Notes under the pieces: model-generated
What the model was told of the DNA's origin: nothing
The model's input: only the letters and a program-made list of their open reading frames with translations
The model's database searches: none
Shown here: positions 1 through 12,532 of the stretch, one piece after another
How the letters are laid out: each line of letters opens with the position of its first letter
How positions within the stretch are numbered: the first letter of the stretch is position 1
From: Congeria kusceri
Taxonomy: Eukaryota; Mollusca; Bivalvia; Myida; Dreissenidae
Length of the DNA: 64,000 bases
Assembly (NCBI GenBank): GCA_027627225.1
Contig: JAPFQT010000158.1
Location: forward strand, 276,001 to 340,000
Reading direction: 5' to 3'
Made by a program: the position numbers and the translations under genes

Positions 1-854
1 AAAGAACATTCAGCAAACTGTGTACAAAGTTGAAGGCCTACTTTAAGGAATGTCTGGCATCTCGCCATGAGGTAGTCCACTCTGTGTATTTGTCCACCAT
101 AAAATATATAACAATTACCTTATTTTTCCCTCAACTGACTGAGCAATGGCTCTATGGACGAATTTTTTTCAATTTTATACTTATAGTTTTGATACTTTGC
201 AATTGATGCTGTCTTCATTTAGAAAACAACAACATATGTAATTTTACATTTAGTTCAGTGTTTAAATTTTATTGGATGTTTCTCTATGTTTTATAAACGA
301 ATCTAAAACAACATAAACATAAAATGACATATTGATTATTATGTTGTAATTAAACATATAATAATTAATATCAGTTTTAAAATGGCATAATTGCATGTGA
401 ATTTGCGCCTCAATGGGCTTATGGGGGACACAATTCAACCAACAAGAGTTCAACATGAATTCCTTAAAATGCAGTCAGTCCCACTGTCTCTTCAGCAGAT
501 CTAAACTGATAAGGGTCATCACACTGTGTCCACATTTTGAGGTCAACACCATGCCAATATAAATAAGCAATATACACATACAATAATAAAGTCTGGTAGT
601 ATTTTCTAACCGATACCCGACCGAAGCTATTGGACATCAAGAATGCTGACCTAGAATATAAATAACACATTCGTCCACCGTGAAATTATAAGGTTTGACA
701 GATTCGAAAAAAAACCCGGATAATTCACTTAATTTGGAAAGGAACATGCTTGAAACATAAACATGGTGATGCAGTAATTGTGTTGAAGTACACTGAATCA
801 TATTTACAATAATGTAAACAATAAATAAAAGTCGGATATTTTATTTTCCTGAAG
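1..854. other. AT-rich non-coding, nothing recognised
   Basis: This stretch is AT-rich and contains only short open frames (up to about 70 codons) without recognisable motifs. I see no tRNA, no terminal inverted repeat and no strong tandem repeat in it. It could be intron or intergenic DNA. Confidence 0.5.
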
Positions 855-1115
855 GCAGGTTTAGTAGAGGAATAACCAGGAAAATTTCATGGAAAGTGTC
901 CTAGACCAAACACTTTATAAAATAGGACAGCCAAATAGATTTGGCGGCCACCTTGTGCAGTGAAGGGCAAGTTACAAAGAGGACCACCCAAGGAGCATTT
1001 GTGTAAAGTTTCAACATTATTGACCAAGAACGTTCGCCAATAGGGCAGGAAAGCGAAATTTTAACGCAAATAATTAACGACATCTGAAGGAAGACCGACC
1101 TCACTCCAGCCATGT
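855..1115 (+). repeat. Dispersed repeat R1, copy 1
   Basis: The segment shares an ordered set of blocks with 42236-42565: 'GGCGGCCACCTTGTGCAG' versus 'GGCGGCCATCTTGTGCAG', a 'GTTTnGTAGAGGA' block, 'TGTAAAGTTTCA', 'TTGACCAAGAACnTT' and a final 'TTAACGACATC'. The two copies are roughly 75-80 percent alike by eye and lie on the same strand. The short open frames inside are not convincing coding sequence. It is probably part of a bivalve interspersed repeat whose internal unit can be tandem, since the other copy carries a second unit. Confidence 0.6.
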
Positions 1116-1519
1116 TTTTCTCTTCCTAGTTTGTCATAAATTTCTAGCCTAAGACACTATATTTGGCAAACTAGATGTAGTAATATTCCATTTCGATTTG
1201 AGTGTTTCTTAGAGATTATTATGTACATCCGTTTTGTTATTGAACCTTGAATAATGAATGCAGCTCAATAAATGATATAAGATTTACACATATTAGTTTC
1301 ATATGCATTTACCAAGTTCTTTATAACTGAAATTAAATTAAAATGGAATTTAATTTTCGTTTTAATATACATAAGGATAAAATACCTTTAGAGTTGTAAA
1401 CAACGAGCATTGCGGATTACACCGTATATGAATGGGAATATTGGCGATTCAAAATATTGGGGCACATTCAGAGGAATTTTTTATATGTCTGCTTCAAAAA
1501 ATTTGGACAAGAAAAAGAT
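1116..1519. other. Non-coding 3' flank of LRAT copy 1
   Basis: AT-rich sequence downstream (minus strand) of the LRAT-like reading frame. No repeat, RNA gene or open frame could be supported. It probably includes the 3' untranslated region or an intron. Confidence 0.4.
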
Positions 1520-1994
1520 TTAAATCATTTTAAGTTTCCCAACATATAGAGTAATTACGGTTATCACATAAAGTAATAAGATAAACAATAACAAACATGC
1601 ACAATAGTACGCAATAACGAGTATATAGTATATTGTGTTTAAGACTTGAAACGACTGAGCAACTCCTGATTCACAATATCTGGCAAAATGCTCACAGTTG
1701 TTGATAAGTAAATTATATGATCCCCATTTTGCAGGATAATCGATGATGGACTCAGCGCGCCTAGCCACTTCTTCTGTGGGCAAGCGCGGTGTGAAGTAGC
1801 AAGTCATATGTTCCGTATGGCGCTCTCCGTTACGAGTAAAGTCAGTTAAGCTTGTTTTTCGTGGTTGAAGCTTATATGTAGAGTCTCCCCCTATCTCGGC
1901 AACCATGTCATTACCCAGGTAAATACCGTGATGGTCGAATTTAGTGTAAACCAAGCCAACTTCTGCCATAATCTGATCACCTCGTTGTAATCTC
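1520..1994 (-). CDS. LRAT-domain (PLAAT-like) protein, copy 1, C-terminal exon with membrane anchor
   Basis: The open frame codes for an LRAT-type cysteine acyltransferase/phospholipase domain. It has the LQRGD entry motif, then FDHHGIYLG (first catalytic His), VAEIGG, LTDFTRNGER, a YPAKWGSYN block and NNCEHFARYC with the catalytic Cys. Family members (PLAAT/HRASLS, LRAT) move acyl chains between phospholipids and lipid acceptors at membranes. The start at 1994 follows a 3' splice site (CTGCAG) in the same phase as the other copies; an in-frame ATG at 2038 or 2020 would instead give a single-exon frame of up to 172 codons. Where the other copies have a donor (after ...SFQ, about 1646) this one has only GTCTTA and reads on into about 35 very hydrophobic residues, a plausible tail anchor as in PLAAT proteins, before the stop at 1520. 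The second active-site His of PLAAT proteins is Glu here. Domain call is sure; exact gene ends are not. Confidence 0.85.
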
Positions 1995-2038
1995 CTGCAG
2001 GGACTAATAATTAAATCCATTTTAAAAATAATATCCAC

Positions 2039-2929
2039 TTTTTGTCAATCAGTTTCAAATGTGATAATATTTAAAGTAATGTTGTGTTTTGGATTTAAAC
2101 ATTGATAGAAACACATGCTTGTTTTTTTGCTGGTTAAAATTAATTTAATATGGAAGCTCTTTTTATCAGAAAGCTAACACCGATGTATATGATAATTTAT
2201 AACTGGACCAATTTTGTGATATTTTCAATAACTCCAAAATAACGGCTTATGCTCATGCTTTTTTAATATTACAACAAGCGCTGTATGAGATAAACAATGG
2301 AAGCTGTTGTATTTTGTAATAGAAAAATAAACAACCTTAACAAGTGAACAGCGACCAGTAATCTAGTTAACATCCCTAAGAACAGCGATGTGTAGTCTTC
2401 TTTTAAAGAGACATTCAGGTTTTAATAGCTATGTAACCACAACTATTTAGTTTGCTTGAGGTGAGTTAAATAGCATTGCATTAATATGAATATAGATGCT
2501 ACCTAGTTAACGGGAAAAAACATATTTATTTATCAGTATAAAAACAATATATAATGTCAATTTTTATTGAGCAACTTCATATGTGGGCAGTATAAACATG
2601 ATAAGTACACTGTTAATACTGTTAACTACGCAATGTTTCAAACCTAATTGTAAATATTATTTTCAGTATCTGTATTACATCACTGATCTAATTCAATATG
2701 TGAGGGTGGCTTTCCATGCAAAAATATTTTTTAATATGTTCATGACAATTACATTGAATGAATATAGAAAACGAAAATATAGCAAAAGTATTAAACAAAT
2801 GTGTGTCCTTGTCAAAAACATGGACTTGTTATTTAAAGATGGTCGTTAAAATATTTTGCGATGCATATACCTGTTAGAAGAAGACAGCACAATGCCAGAA
2901 AGTGTACAATATATGGCCTAAACAAAGTT
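2039..2929. other. AT-rich non-coding, nothing recognised
   Basis: Upstream (minus strand) of LRAT copy 1. Only chance-level open frames are present. An upstream coding exon of LRAT copy 1 could be hidden here, but no homology is visible. Confidence 0.4.
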
Positions 2930-3760
2930 GTTGAGCTTGAAGAGTAGCCATGACCTTTCAACTGCAGACCTGGTCCTTGCATGTAACACAGTCTCATAAA
3001 GAATATCATTCCAACCAAATTGTTTCAAATGCTTGCAAGCTGTTCACATTATGCTTTCTACTATCTTATATTTGTCATGACCGTGTTACCTTGGACCTAC
3101 AGACCCTGTTCCTGTATCGGGCACTCAGTGACGGTGGTCATTTAGCTACAGTATTGTCATTAAATGGCCCGTACACAAATATTATATCACATATCTGACC
3201 CTTTACCCACGTGTGATCTTGATTTTATATGTAAACGTGACGCGACAGTTATTTGAAACACAGGCATGTTGGATAAAATGTGCTCGAAACAAATCACTGT
3301 CCTTTGACCTTGAAATTTCACCTCAAACGTGGACAAGAAGCAAGGGTCAGGTACACGACTAATCATATGATAAATAAAATCAAGTCATTTTAAAGTTTCT
3401 CCATGCCAGCTTATATTATGCTTTAGACAAATATTTGACTTCGACCCTAAATTTTGACCTTGACACAAAATACATTGAAGGTATACGGGACATATTAATT
3501 ATTGATGGTGAATATTAAAATGATAATATTATATTAAATATAAGATATTCATATCAAAATCCTTACAGGCTTAATGGATCGGAACACATTATGATGCACG
3601 CTTTTATATTTGATCGTTGATCTTCGCATAATTTTATCTCATGATACCAGTATTTTGCGACATACACTGACAATCCTTCCATGCCAAAAAATGTAATGCT
3701 CCAGATATATATTTGACGTTTGAACTGGAATTGTTACAAGCACGATTCATGAATTTGACA
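2930..3760. repeat. Degenerate 'gaccttgac'-type tandem repeat
   Basis: The stretch contains repeated modules with CTTGACCTT-like words ('GACCGTGTTACCTTGGACC', 'TGACCTTGAAATTTCACC', 'TTGACCTTGACAC') and 'CATGCCAGCTTATATTATG' or 'CATGCCAAAAAATGTAATG' words about every 230-330 bases. A related block occurs at 53630-53960. It resembles the degraded long-period tandem repeats common in bivalve genomes. No gene is visible. Confidence 0.45.
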
Positions 3761-4861
3761 CATCACCTTGTCATGAAAATTAATAATCTGAAGTAATATT
3801 TAATCGTTCAAGCATTTAGAATTATGGGTTGCAATCTATTTAATACAAAATATATATTGTCTAAATATGTTTATTTGTTCACATTGTAAATGACAATGGC
3901 ACTGAATTCAAACCTCGCTTTAGAGGGAAATATCACAATGTGTTTATTTTGTAGCGAAGTGTGCATGACGTATGCCTTTTGAAACTGTAAATGTTATTAC
4001 ATATATTATATACGGATACACATTTTTTGTTAAACAAGTTGTAAAAGCTCAATATAATCAAGTGTTTGTTTGTCCTGTCAGTCGTGTGCATTATATTTCC
4101 TACTTGACATTATCACTGCCAAGACAGAAACGACTCCGACGAACGTCTCACTAAAGAGTAATTAATAGGGAGCATATAAGCAGAAATATATTTAAATAAA
4201 AGAGCGAAGCCTTTATGGAACACTTTGTCATCCATCCGAAGCAATTAAATATTGTTCTACAACAGCTTTTTTGTCTGGCATGTACGCAGGACCATCAGTC
4301 TATTAATTTGCTATGCATTAGTTTGGTGCTAAATGACACGATTATGAACGATTACAGCCTGTAACATTCTGCGGAATTTTCACTTTTCTATATATAAAAC
4401 AACATTCAATGAGAAGAGAGTGTTGGCCATTAGTGCATGACGATATAGTAAAGTGTTTGATTCATACTGGTCGAATAATTCAATGAATGAATGAATAATT
4501 ACCAGTCGTAATTACAACATTAATAATTACGGACATTAATAGCATCTGAAACAAGAAATGTCTTTAAAAAAGACAATCGTCATTGAAATTAATATTGAGA
4601 GCAAACATAATTGATACATGAATTTGTCAGGCAAATTGAACAAATTAACATTTTAGAAAATAATAGTGGGAATGAATGAAAATTATTATATCTATCAGAC
4701 AAGTGTACATAGTTATGTTATGTAATATACTATATGTATCATAAGTATTGCACATAGTGTATTCATGCTACGCTAATGAAGTCTAAGGAAAATCAATGAC
4801 ATTTGGACGTATTTCGAGTTTTCTTTCACCCTATTTTTCTTATAGAAAGACGTTTAACATT
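3761..4861. other. AT-rich non-coding, nothing recognised
   Basis: No supported gene, RNA or repeat. A tetranucleotide-like 'AATG' run occurs near 4482-4498. The longest open frame (60 codons at 3972-4154) has no recognisable motif. Confidence 0.45.
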
Positions 4862-5504
4862 GTTAGCTCGACTTTTCGAAGAAAGGCAAGCTATTCTACT
4901 CGCCCCGGCGTCGGCGTCGGCAATGACGTCGGCGTCCGAGCTAGGTTAAAGTTTTTCGCTATGCTACTTTGTCAGGAATGGCTTCAGGGATTTCATTCAA
5001 ACTTGCAACACTTATTTCCTATATTCAAATGAATTCATAGGCCAATTTTGATAACTCTAGTTTGAAATTTGTCAAAAGTATGGGCATTTTCACGCTTACA
5101 AAATTTTAAGTGGGTGGAATGGTGGCGTCAACTTTTGATTTCCACTCTCTTACTTGAGAATCAATCTTCATACATGAATACCCTAAAGCAACACTTTACT
5201 TGGGATGTTATTTGTGATGGGTCGGTCGGGTCAAGGTCAAGGCCACTGTTACTAAAAATAGAATTTATAGATACTGTATAACGAGACATTACATGATATC
5301 GCATATGGGGTTAGTTTGGTCAAGGTCAAGGTCACAGTTTTGAAATTTAGAAAAATGCGTCCACTCGCTTACTCGATAAAGAAATTAATTTTGTTTAATT
5401 GGCCCCAACTATACAGTTTGCTTTAGAAAAAAATGCCAAAAACTCTGACAAGCATAAAAAATGTCGAGCGCTGTCGTCCGACAGCTCTCGTTATAGATTG
5501 AATA
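4862..5504 (+). repeat. Bivalve 'TCGACTTTTCGAAGAAAGG' interspersed repeat
   Basis: The element opens with TCGACTTTTCGAAGAAAGG followed by a GC-rich 'CGCCCCGGCGTCGGCGTCGG' block, and closes with 'GTCGAGCGCTGTCGTCCGAC' and 'AGCTCTCGTT'. Internal 'GGTCAAGGTCAAGG' modules appear at about 5230 and 5315. From memory this start and end pair is a very common interspersed repeat in bivalves; its class is not obvious from sequence alone. GC content is clearly above the flanks. The two short open frames inside are not genes. Confidence 0.65.
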
Positions 5505-6985
5505 ACATCTGCTTGAGAATTTCATATGAAGCGAAATAATTCTTAATAAAACGTAACCACAATTCAAATATAAATTAAAATGAACAGTAAGTTTATTAAT
5601 ATAAATTCCACATTTATTGAAATTCTCGCGTTTAGGATTCTCAGGACGCTCATTGATGCATGTGTATTAGCACGCTTTACCGCGCGCTATTTTTAGAATG
5701 ATTTACTTTCCTGCTATAGTGTATTGTTTTAACTAAAATTAATTCACAGGCATCCAACTCGGTTACAACATACAATAATAGTTTTACACAATGATAAAAA
5801 GAGGAAATATAAGCTCCATCAAATTTCCTAATTTTCTTTGCATATGTATAAAAAAAATACCAGAAATCTACCACTTTATATTTTGTGCCTGTCACTAGAA
5901 ACCTTGTTCAACGGGCAACATTGTATGCTGTGACCGACTGTGGTCCCCGTGATTTGTAGCATTGTATTTGCTATTTATAGAGCGCACCGATTATGTAGGC
6001 TAAACAAAATACTTATTTCATTATGTGAATGAATATAACATTCTGATCATGACATACAACGAGTACAATTGTTCATAATTAAGTTCAGTTCTAGAGTGTA
6101 TGTCGAAGATTATGTTTATAACCTTATTTTTGCCGCTTATGTAAACAATTATGTAAATTTCAATCGCCAAAAGTAAACAACAGTTATTGGTTTACATTAA
6201 ACCATTGTTGTAAGTTTGCATTCCCTAAAATTAGAACATTTGCCCAATTATATTGGCATTCAATTTTCCCGCTGCAAAAATTATCGCAAAAAATCTAGGT
6301 CAAAAGTGATATTAGACAGCTACGCCGAACAAATCGTTCTAAACACTGAATGCATGCATAAACACGTGCTAAGCGTTTTGGAACAAAAGTTCGAATACAA
6401 TAGCTTGGCAAACGCAATGTCACGGACGTCTCAGGATACACGTGTGTGTTCTGGTCACGCATAGATCTGCTTATATTAAGCGTCTTTTGGATTCCTCATT
6501 TATCATGAAATGTGTTGAAAATTGTTTTCCAATAAATGTCAATAAGTTTTGTTTTCAAAAACGAGAAATGTTAAATTTTATAAACAATTTAACTCGTCAA
6601 TAATGATTTTGATAGCAGACTTACATCTTATAAATGCATAATGTTTAAGTTTAAGTTAAGCTCAAACTTATTAGATAAAAAAAATACGTATACAGGTAAT
6701 CATCTTTTACAGACAATGTTTGTTTTCAAACAACTTAAATTATATTTATGTCGCATTTATACTAACATTTTATAACTAACATACTTTTTCATATTAACAT
6801 AAAAAATACAATGTGTATTGTTGTTTTTTTGTTCTTATGTGAATTTATGTTCGCCTAATAAAATTACATTGTGTTTCACCTTCGTGTAATATATTAACCT
6901 GTTACATTTCTTTCTGTCAATACTTGTAAATAAATCTTATGTATATTTAATATCATGTAGGCTATACGTTTGAAATTGTGAAGTT
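5505..6985. other. AT-rich non-coding, nothing recognised
   Basis: AT-rich DNA with only short open frames (72 and 82 codons, no motif). A small imperfect palindrome of TTTAAGTT/AACTTA words lies at 6640-6675. Nothing else could be supported. Confidence 0.45.
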
Positions 6986-7625
6986 CATGTAATTTCGGGT
7001 CGGGTCGTGTCGGATGTTAAACAAGTTAATTCTAAAACAAAGTTGAACTACACTAAAACAAACTTTTTCTTTAGTGCACTGCATGGCAGACATGTCCGAA
7101 AGTTAAAAAGTACAATAAAAATTGAACTTCCAAACAGGAACAAAGCTTCCCTTGCTTTGGGAAGAAAAAGCCAAATTAACATGTGGATGTTTGCGCTCTA
7201 AATGCCTTCTCAAGTTTGAAGTCGATCCAGTTGTATGTACATGTTCCGTTATACATATTTTGCATACAGCCATGTCCAAAATATCCTAACCATTTTCGGA
7301 TTTGACTCCTCAAGCCCATTCCGGCGACTCAAATGTCTTTGGTGCGTCTATCAACTTCATTTATGTTAATTTGAAATGAAAGCAATGCTGAAAATGATTT
7401 AGAAACACGGGTTTTGTACGACCACGATATCATATTATATTCATCCCAGACCCGACAAACGGTGTCGAAGTAAATTTCACTGCGTGTGTTTAATCTATTA
7501 ACAAGTTAACATAGTGATATCCCCTTTCGTAAAATAGCGATCCGACCCGGCACCGTTGATGAAAAACTTTAGCCCGAAATCGCGGGTAATTTGTTTTTTC
7601 GGGTACCCGTTGGAGCCCTACTTAC
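6986..7625. mobile_element. Possible hAT-type element remnant (GGGTACCCG end)
   Basis: At the right edge the minus strand reads 'TAGGGCTCCAACGGGTACCC', followed by 'GAAAAAACAAATTACCCG' and 'CCGGGTCGGATCG'. This is typical of hAT-superfamily termini, which begin YAGGG and carry CGGGTAC-like words. The left region near 6990 has 'TTTCGGGTCGGGTCGTGTCG'. No 8-bp target duplication or transposase was found, so the left edge is a guess. Confidence 0.35.
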
Positions 7626-7780
7626 AAGCGACACGCCGTCTCACAGTGTTTGTAGCTTTTGACTAGATACCCGAAAATGATTCCGTGACGGATGTTCCCA
7701 CAATACCTCTCGAATGTCCGACAGACGTATAAAAATATGAAAGAATAGCAACCATGGCATGATCAGTTTTTCTTACTAAC

Positions 7781-8132
7781 CTGTATAAATTGGACGTTAT
7801 CCATTATGCTCCGATAAGTTTCACATTGACGTATACACGGATCGTATAAGGACTGCAGGCACTCCGTATCAACATGTTCACTATTGGAAATAAATCCGTA
7901 GTTCAGAGCAATTTTAATTGAATCTGCCAAACAGTTCGAGCAATGAACTCGGTGCAGCAGTTTGTGTTCTCCGTAATCTTCAGTTAGAGTTGTAAGTAAT
8001 GGCCTTGAGCAGTATTGCTCGTGAACTGTTATCTCCATAACCTCATTACCTTCGAGCATAATACCGAAATAGTAGGAAAAAACAGACGTCGAATAACTTT
8101 GCCTGATGACGAGGTCTCCTGGGCGTAATATT
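7781..8132 (-). CDS. LRAT-like exon, copy 2, with altered active site
   Basis: A 352-bp exon lies between a 3' splice site (ATTGTAG at 8133-8139) and a donor (ACAG|GTTAGT, donor at 7780). It is open throughout in one frame (117 codons). The reading begins RILRPGDLVIRQ, matching the (L)xRGD entry of LRAT domains, then SYYFGIMLEGNEVMEI in the place of the HHGIYLG-xx-VAEI block. The first catalytic His is therefore Tyr. Near the end QCETY stands where family members have NCEHF, so the Cys may remain. The splice phase, exon length (352 versus 349 and 355 bp) and end at FIQ|V match copies 1 and 3. It may be a pseudoenzyme or a decaying duplicate that has not yet gained a stop. The homology rests on motif order, not on a computed alignment. 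Confidence 0.6.
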
Positions 8133-10296
8133 CTACAATATAATTACATGGTAACTTTCCATTTGATACGTTTCTAAACGACATATGTATCATGCGGTAT
8201 TCAATACTATACCAAACTATATTAAACTGTCTAGACAATACAGTAGTGTACGATAATTTTCAACTACACACATGTTTAAGGCAGAACGGAACTTCGCTAA
8301 ATGTCGAAACTTACTCATTTAGATATACATATGGGAGCATGAACAGCAAAAGCAGTATCACGGAATTCGACTGAAATATAAATATACAGATTAGTATTAA
8401 ACAATATTACAGGGTAAGTTAAGTCCTGTAGACCGAGGCATAACGAATTAGACATTAGTCGTTACTCTGTATTTCGCGAATACTTCCTCAAATACGTCTC
8501 TACTACAATTATTGTGTGATTTGTTGTCATTTGTCACCCAATATATATGTGCCATGCAATCGCGATTAATGAAAATCGGATAAATATCATATTAAACTGG
8601 CTGGTAATGTTGGTTATATCATTGAACAGTCATTTACAAGATCATTTACCTGAATTACATGTATGATAAATGGGATATTCACAGTTAAGCAAATTCAGCA
8701 TATGGTATTATAGCTTAAATTACTAAAGCGAATTATTGCTCGGACTAGTTTACACACACGAATTTGCTCAACACTGCAGTATGAATTCATTAAATAATTA
8801 TTAATTTTAGAAGATGGCTTAAAAAGCGTGTAACTAGTCAAACAAGCAAATTAAACCAAGTCCTTACTTACTGGTACACAAAGTTGGGCGGTTAATTTAT
8901 TAGCGCAATTCAACTGTAGTAACCTTATCCCTGTACAACCATGCAATCAGGCATACATTAATTCAACAATAAATTTATCTAATTGTGAAACTGACTATGG
9001 GACTATACCTTCTTTAAATGTTTGGTTTATAGACTTCAGTTTACTCAAATGAATTGCAGCTGAATAGGCAATTTTGAAATACATTATTACAACATCCAAA
9101 TCTGCATTGGACAACATATATATTTATTTGTTGATAAATATAATATATTGTTTTACGGTCACTAGCTCAAAGTAAATGTCATTGTGACACGAAAACAGTT
9201 TCCGATCAGAGCATGCTTGAATTGAGTCAAGCAAAGCAGTAGTTTTTATTTTCAGTAGTCAAATTATAATGCAAATTAAAATCTTTATACAAATATGTAA
9301 GGTGTGTGCTTTTGACCAAAACATACATTTATAAATACACTAAATAGCGTCTCAATGGGAAATATATAATAAACAAATTTTAAATGTCAAATAAAAACAG
9401 TTTTGATTTGCTTTGTTAAGAAATGGTTCCAAGCTTGTGTAAGTTTAAAATGAAGTAGTCTTACTCCCATCAAGTCTTAATTGCACGAGGGTGGGTTGAC
9501 AATTTACATCGGTTGCTGTAATTTTGTAACCAAGAATTAAACTACTAATATGATCACAAGACTAAAAAAAATCATGATTTCAAAACAAATTATGATCATA
9601 ATTTGTATTTTTGTAAATTTCCATTGTAAATGAAGACGTCTATTCACCTTTGAATATACGTCCATCTTCTAATGAAATGTGCTCCCTCCGCCGTCCAGGA
9701 TTTTTAGTTCTTAAAACCTGAAAACATAGAATATGCGTGTTTAAAATGACTGAAGATTTACTTTGCCTACTGAAAAAAAATGTAGCAATTGCTAGCTCGG
9801 GTTACTTTCCGAATAAGAGTTTGCAAAAGGGACACATTTGAGTCAAATGAACAAATTGTAAAATACAAAAGGAATTGTCTACCACAACCGGTTGTATGTC
9901 CTGCGAAAATACCACCAGACCATCTCAGTACAACCTGGTAACGTTATTTTAAGACGTCCCCGGAAAAGTAATCAACTGTTAAACTGATGAAAAAATCCAA
10001 TGCTTGTATGAAGACAATGTTATTGGAGTTGTTCGGCTGTCATTACACCAGTGAAAATGCGTAGTAGTGAGAACGTAAATAATATCATTAACTAAGCTGT
10101 ACATTGTTATGAATCATGGTTAAGTCGAAAGTCAGATTATACTACATCTAAATAATATACCACTACACAACATCGCTTAATAAAAATGTTTGAAAACGGT
10201 TTACTCATCATTACTTTCGACGTTTTGACGCCGTCGGGGCGATACAGGAATTTGTAAGTGATAAAGGCAGAGGGTCCGCTTTGAATTATTGCTATT
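8133..10296. other. AT-rich non-coding, nothing recognised
   Basis: About 2.2 kb upstream of LRAT copy 2, mostly AT-rich. No convincing open frame, RNA gene or terminal repeat. 'CTTTGCCTACTGAAAAAAAA' near 9760 and similar runs are low-complexity only. An upstream exon of copy 2 cannot be excluded. Confidence 0.4.
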
Positions 10297-10301
10297 TATA
10301 G

Positions 10302-10426
10302 AGAATATTATTTTAATGTTGGATACAGATGAAGTTTATCATGCGAGGCCTAGAAAGCCTCGCGCTCAACTGTTTCGTGCCGAGCATGATAAACTTCATC
10401 TTTATCCAAATTTCACCTAATATTCT
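10302..10426. repeat. Fold-back element with 43-bp arms
   Basis: Left arm 10302-10344 and right arm 10384-10426 are inverted repeats with 37 of 43 positions matching, including a perfect inner part 'AGATGAAGTTTATCATGC'. The 39-base loop contains its own small hairpin (GAGGC at 10345-10349 and GCCTC at 10357-10361). This is a MITE-like or fold-back remnant; no target duplication is evident. A weaker CGGATAA/TTATCCG pair follows at 10600-10645. Confidence 0.7.
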
Positions 10427-11831
10427 ATTTAACTTATTTTGCTATGCTCATAAATCATGTTACAGCTAGAAAATAGGTCAGAAATATAAAAGCAAAACTT
10501 TGGTGTCCAAGTTTGAACACGGAGATTTTGTTTTTATTACAAACGTCATAATTTGGTGTGACGTCATAAAAGAAACGATCGAATAAACGTGTGCTAAGAT
10601 AGCGATCGGATAAATCTAAAGTTTATACGATAGGTTGTTATCCGATTTATTCGGCTGTATAGTGCGGAATTCACCTGACGAGTTTTTGTTATTGGAATTG
10701 ATGTTGATATATATAGAATATTATGCTAGTATGGTGTTTTGAGAACTTGTCTCAGCCGCGTTGGTAGTGTGAAGTCGTATCGCACGAGAGGTGCAGCCGC
10801 AACTGCGATGTTACTTGTACTTGACACAACAAACGAGGCTGATGCAAATTCTCAGAACACCATACCAGTGTAATATTTCATTTATTTTTACCCTTTTTAG
10901 CATACTGTTTTGTTTAAGTACAAAAAAGAACTATTTTATTCACGATTACTTTTTTTTTTATCTTGGAAATTAGCTGTGTATGATTGACGTCAGTATATGC
11001 CGCTTAACAACTATGTCAAAACATTAGCTCCGAGTGGATATACGTGTGATGCTGTGTTCAGTGGATATTATTGAGTCATTTTGTATTGTGTTGCAATATA
11101 AATACACAATAAATCGCAATCACTATTTGTTATTCTCGTTTGCCTTTTGTTAAATCGAGGGTCAATTTGAATAGTAATTGTTAACCGTGATAAAACAGAA
11201 GTACGTAGATCTAAACTTTTGCAGAAGAAATGCTGTATTGGATGCCTTTAGGAAGAAACGTTAACCGGAGTTGAGATAAGTAACTGATTTTATTTATTTT
11301 ATATTTATTTGATAAATGTGTATTCCAAACTACATGTAGAAAAAATCTAGACTTAACAATATTGCAGTTGTAAATATGCATTCCGATAATTGCCGAATAT
11401 TACCAAGTGTTTGTGTTTACACGGAATACTAGTATGATACAAAAGAGGAAAACGCTAGTAGCGAATGCGGTTTCCTGTATTTGAGTGTTAAATGCAGTAT
11501 ATATTAATGATAGAAACACGATAGGTATATAATAAAGATTTAAATACTGGGTAGCGAGAGTCGTATTTCATGGTCGTGTGCTATACATGCAAGCGCCGCA
11601 GGCCATCGAACTGAGTTCAATTCCGTCTGACAGAGAACTTTTGTAAAATGTCAAGAGTTATTATTATAGTATGCAGATCGTGAGATATTAATTAAATATG
11701 TATAATTTTTTATTGTGTTAGTATCATTTTTTTAAATTATTTTTATTGTACATTTACCAAGGTTTTAATTACAATCACCCAACCAATGGATAAGTCGTGA
11801 AAAACGTGGGTACGTTTCCACAGCATAATTT
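10427..11831. other. AT-rich non-coding, nothing recognised
   Basis: Apart from a short region with 'ATGACGTCATAAA' and 'GATCGGATAAAT' palindromic words (10540-10660), no feature could be supported. Confidence 0.4.
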
Positions 11832-11905
11832 TCAAAATAAAATGTCGACGCCGAGACTCGAACTCCAAACATCGCATCGTAAGCGTGGCATCTGTTCCAC
11901 TACAG
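11832..11905 (-). repeat. tRNA-like Pol III relic
   Basis: On the minus strand a B-box-like 'GGAGTTCGAGTCTCGG' (T-loop region) follows a tRNA-length segment beginning near CTCCAATACTGTAGTGG. The arms do not fold cleanly, so this is a decayed tRNA or the head of a SINE rather than a functional gene. Confidence 0.35.
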
Positions 11906-12449
11906 TATTGGAGCTTTACGATAATGTAACCCAATACGATGTCAATTTACATTGTAGTATTGCCTATGCTCGATACTTGTCGTGGTATCTATAAATAAAT
12001 CCCGAATGTATACGGAATATTCATGAGTGTAAGGTTCATAATTTTGCACTATACTACTAGGATAAAGAAATAATACAATTATATTTGTATTAAGAATTGA
12101 AGTATATTAACAAAGACATCATAAACCATGCTTATTCATGTTTTAAAACACGTTTTATACGTAGTTTAGTTTTCCCCAAAATGTGCATTTGTTGATGTTC
12201 CGAATGAACTCGACGTTAACGCTTATGTGAAAAATATCCGATTGTTATTGGTTTTTAGCGTCAGTATGCATAGCTGATGACTTATTTACATTTATATGAT
12301 ATGAGCACAACACGTATTGTGCGATTTTATTGACCTGACACTCATCAATATTCCGTTTATTTTCGTAAATCTATTTTAAGCTACGAATTCAGATAGGAAA
12401 ATTAGACTCAAATATGTATTGATTAAATCTTTACTCCGTATCAGTAGAT

Positions 12450-12520
12450 ACTGTAGTGCAGAGGCAATCACGCAATGTTTATACACGTGATGTTTTAGGT
12501 TCGAACCCCAGAACAGGCAC
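12450..12520 (+). repeat. tRNA-like Pol III relic
   Basis: A B-box match 'GGTTCGAACCCC' at about 12498-12509 ends a tRNA-length segment starting near 'GTAGTGCAGAGGCAATCACG', which resembles an A box. The anticodon arm is not convincing. It is most likely a tRNA-derived SINE head. Confidence 0.4.
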
Positions 12521-12532
12521 TTGTAATTTCTT

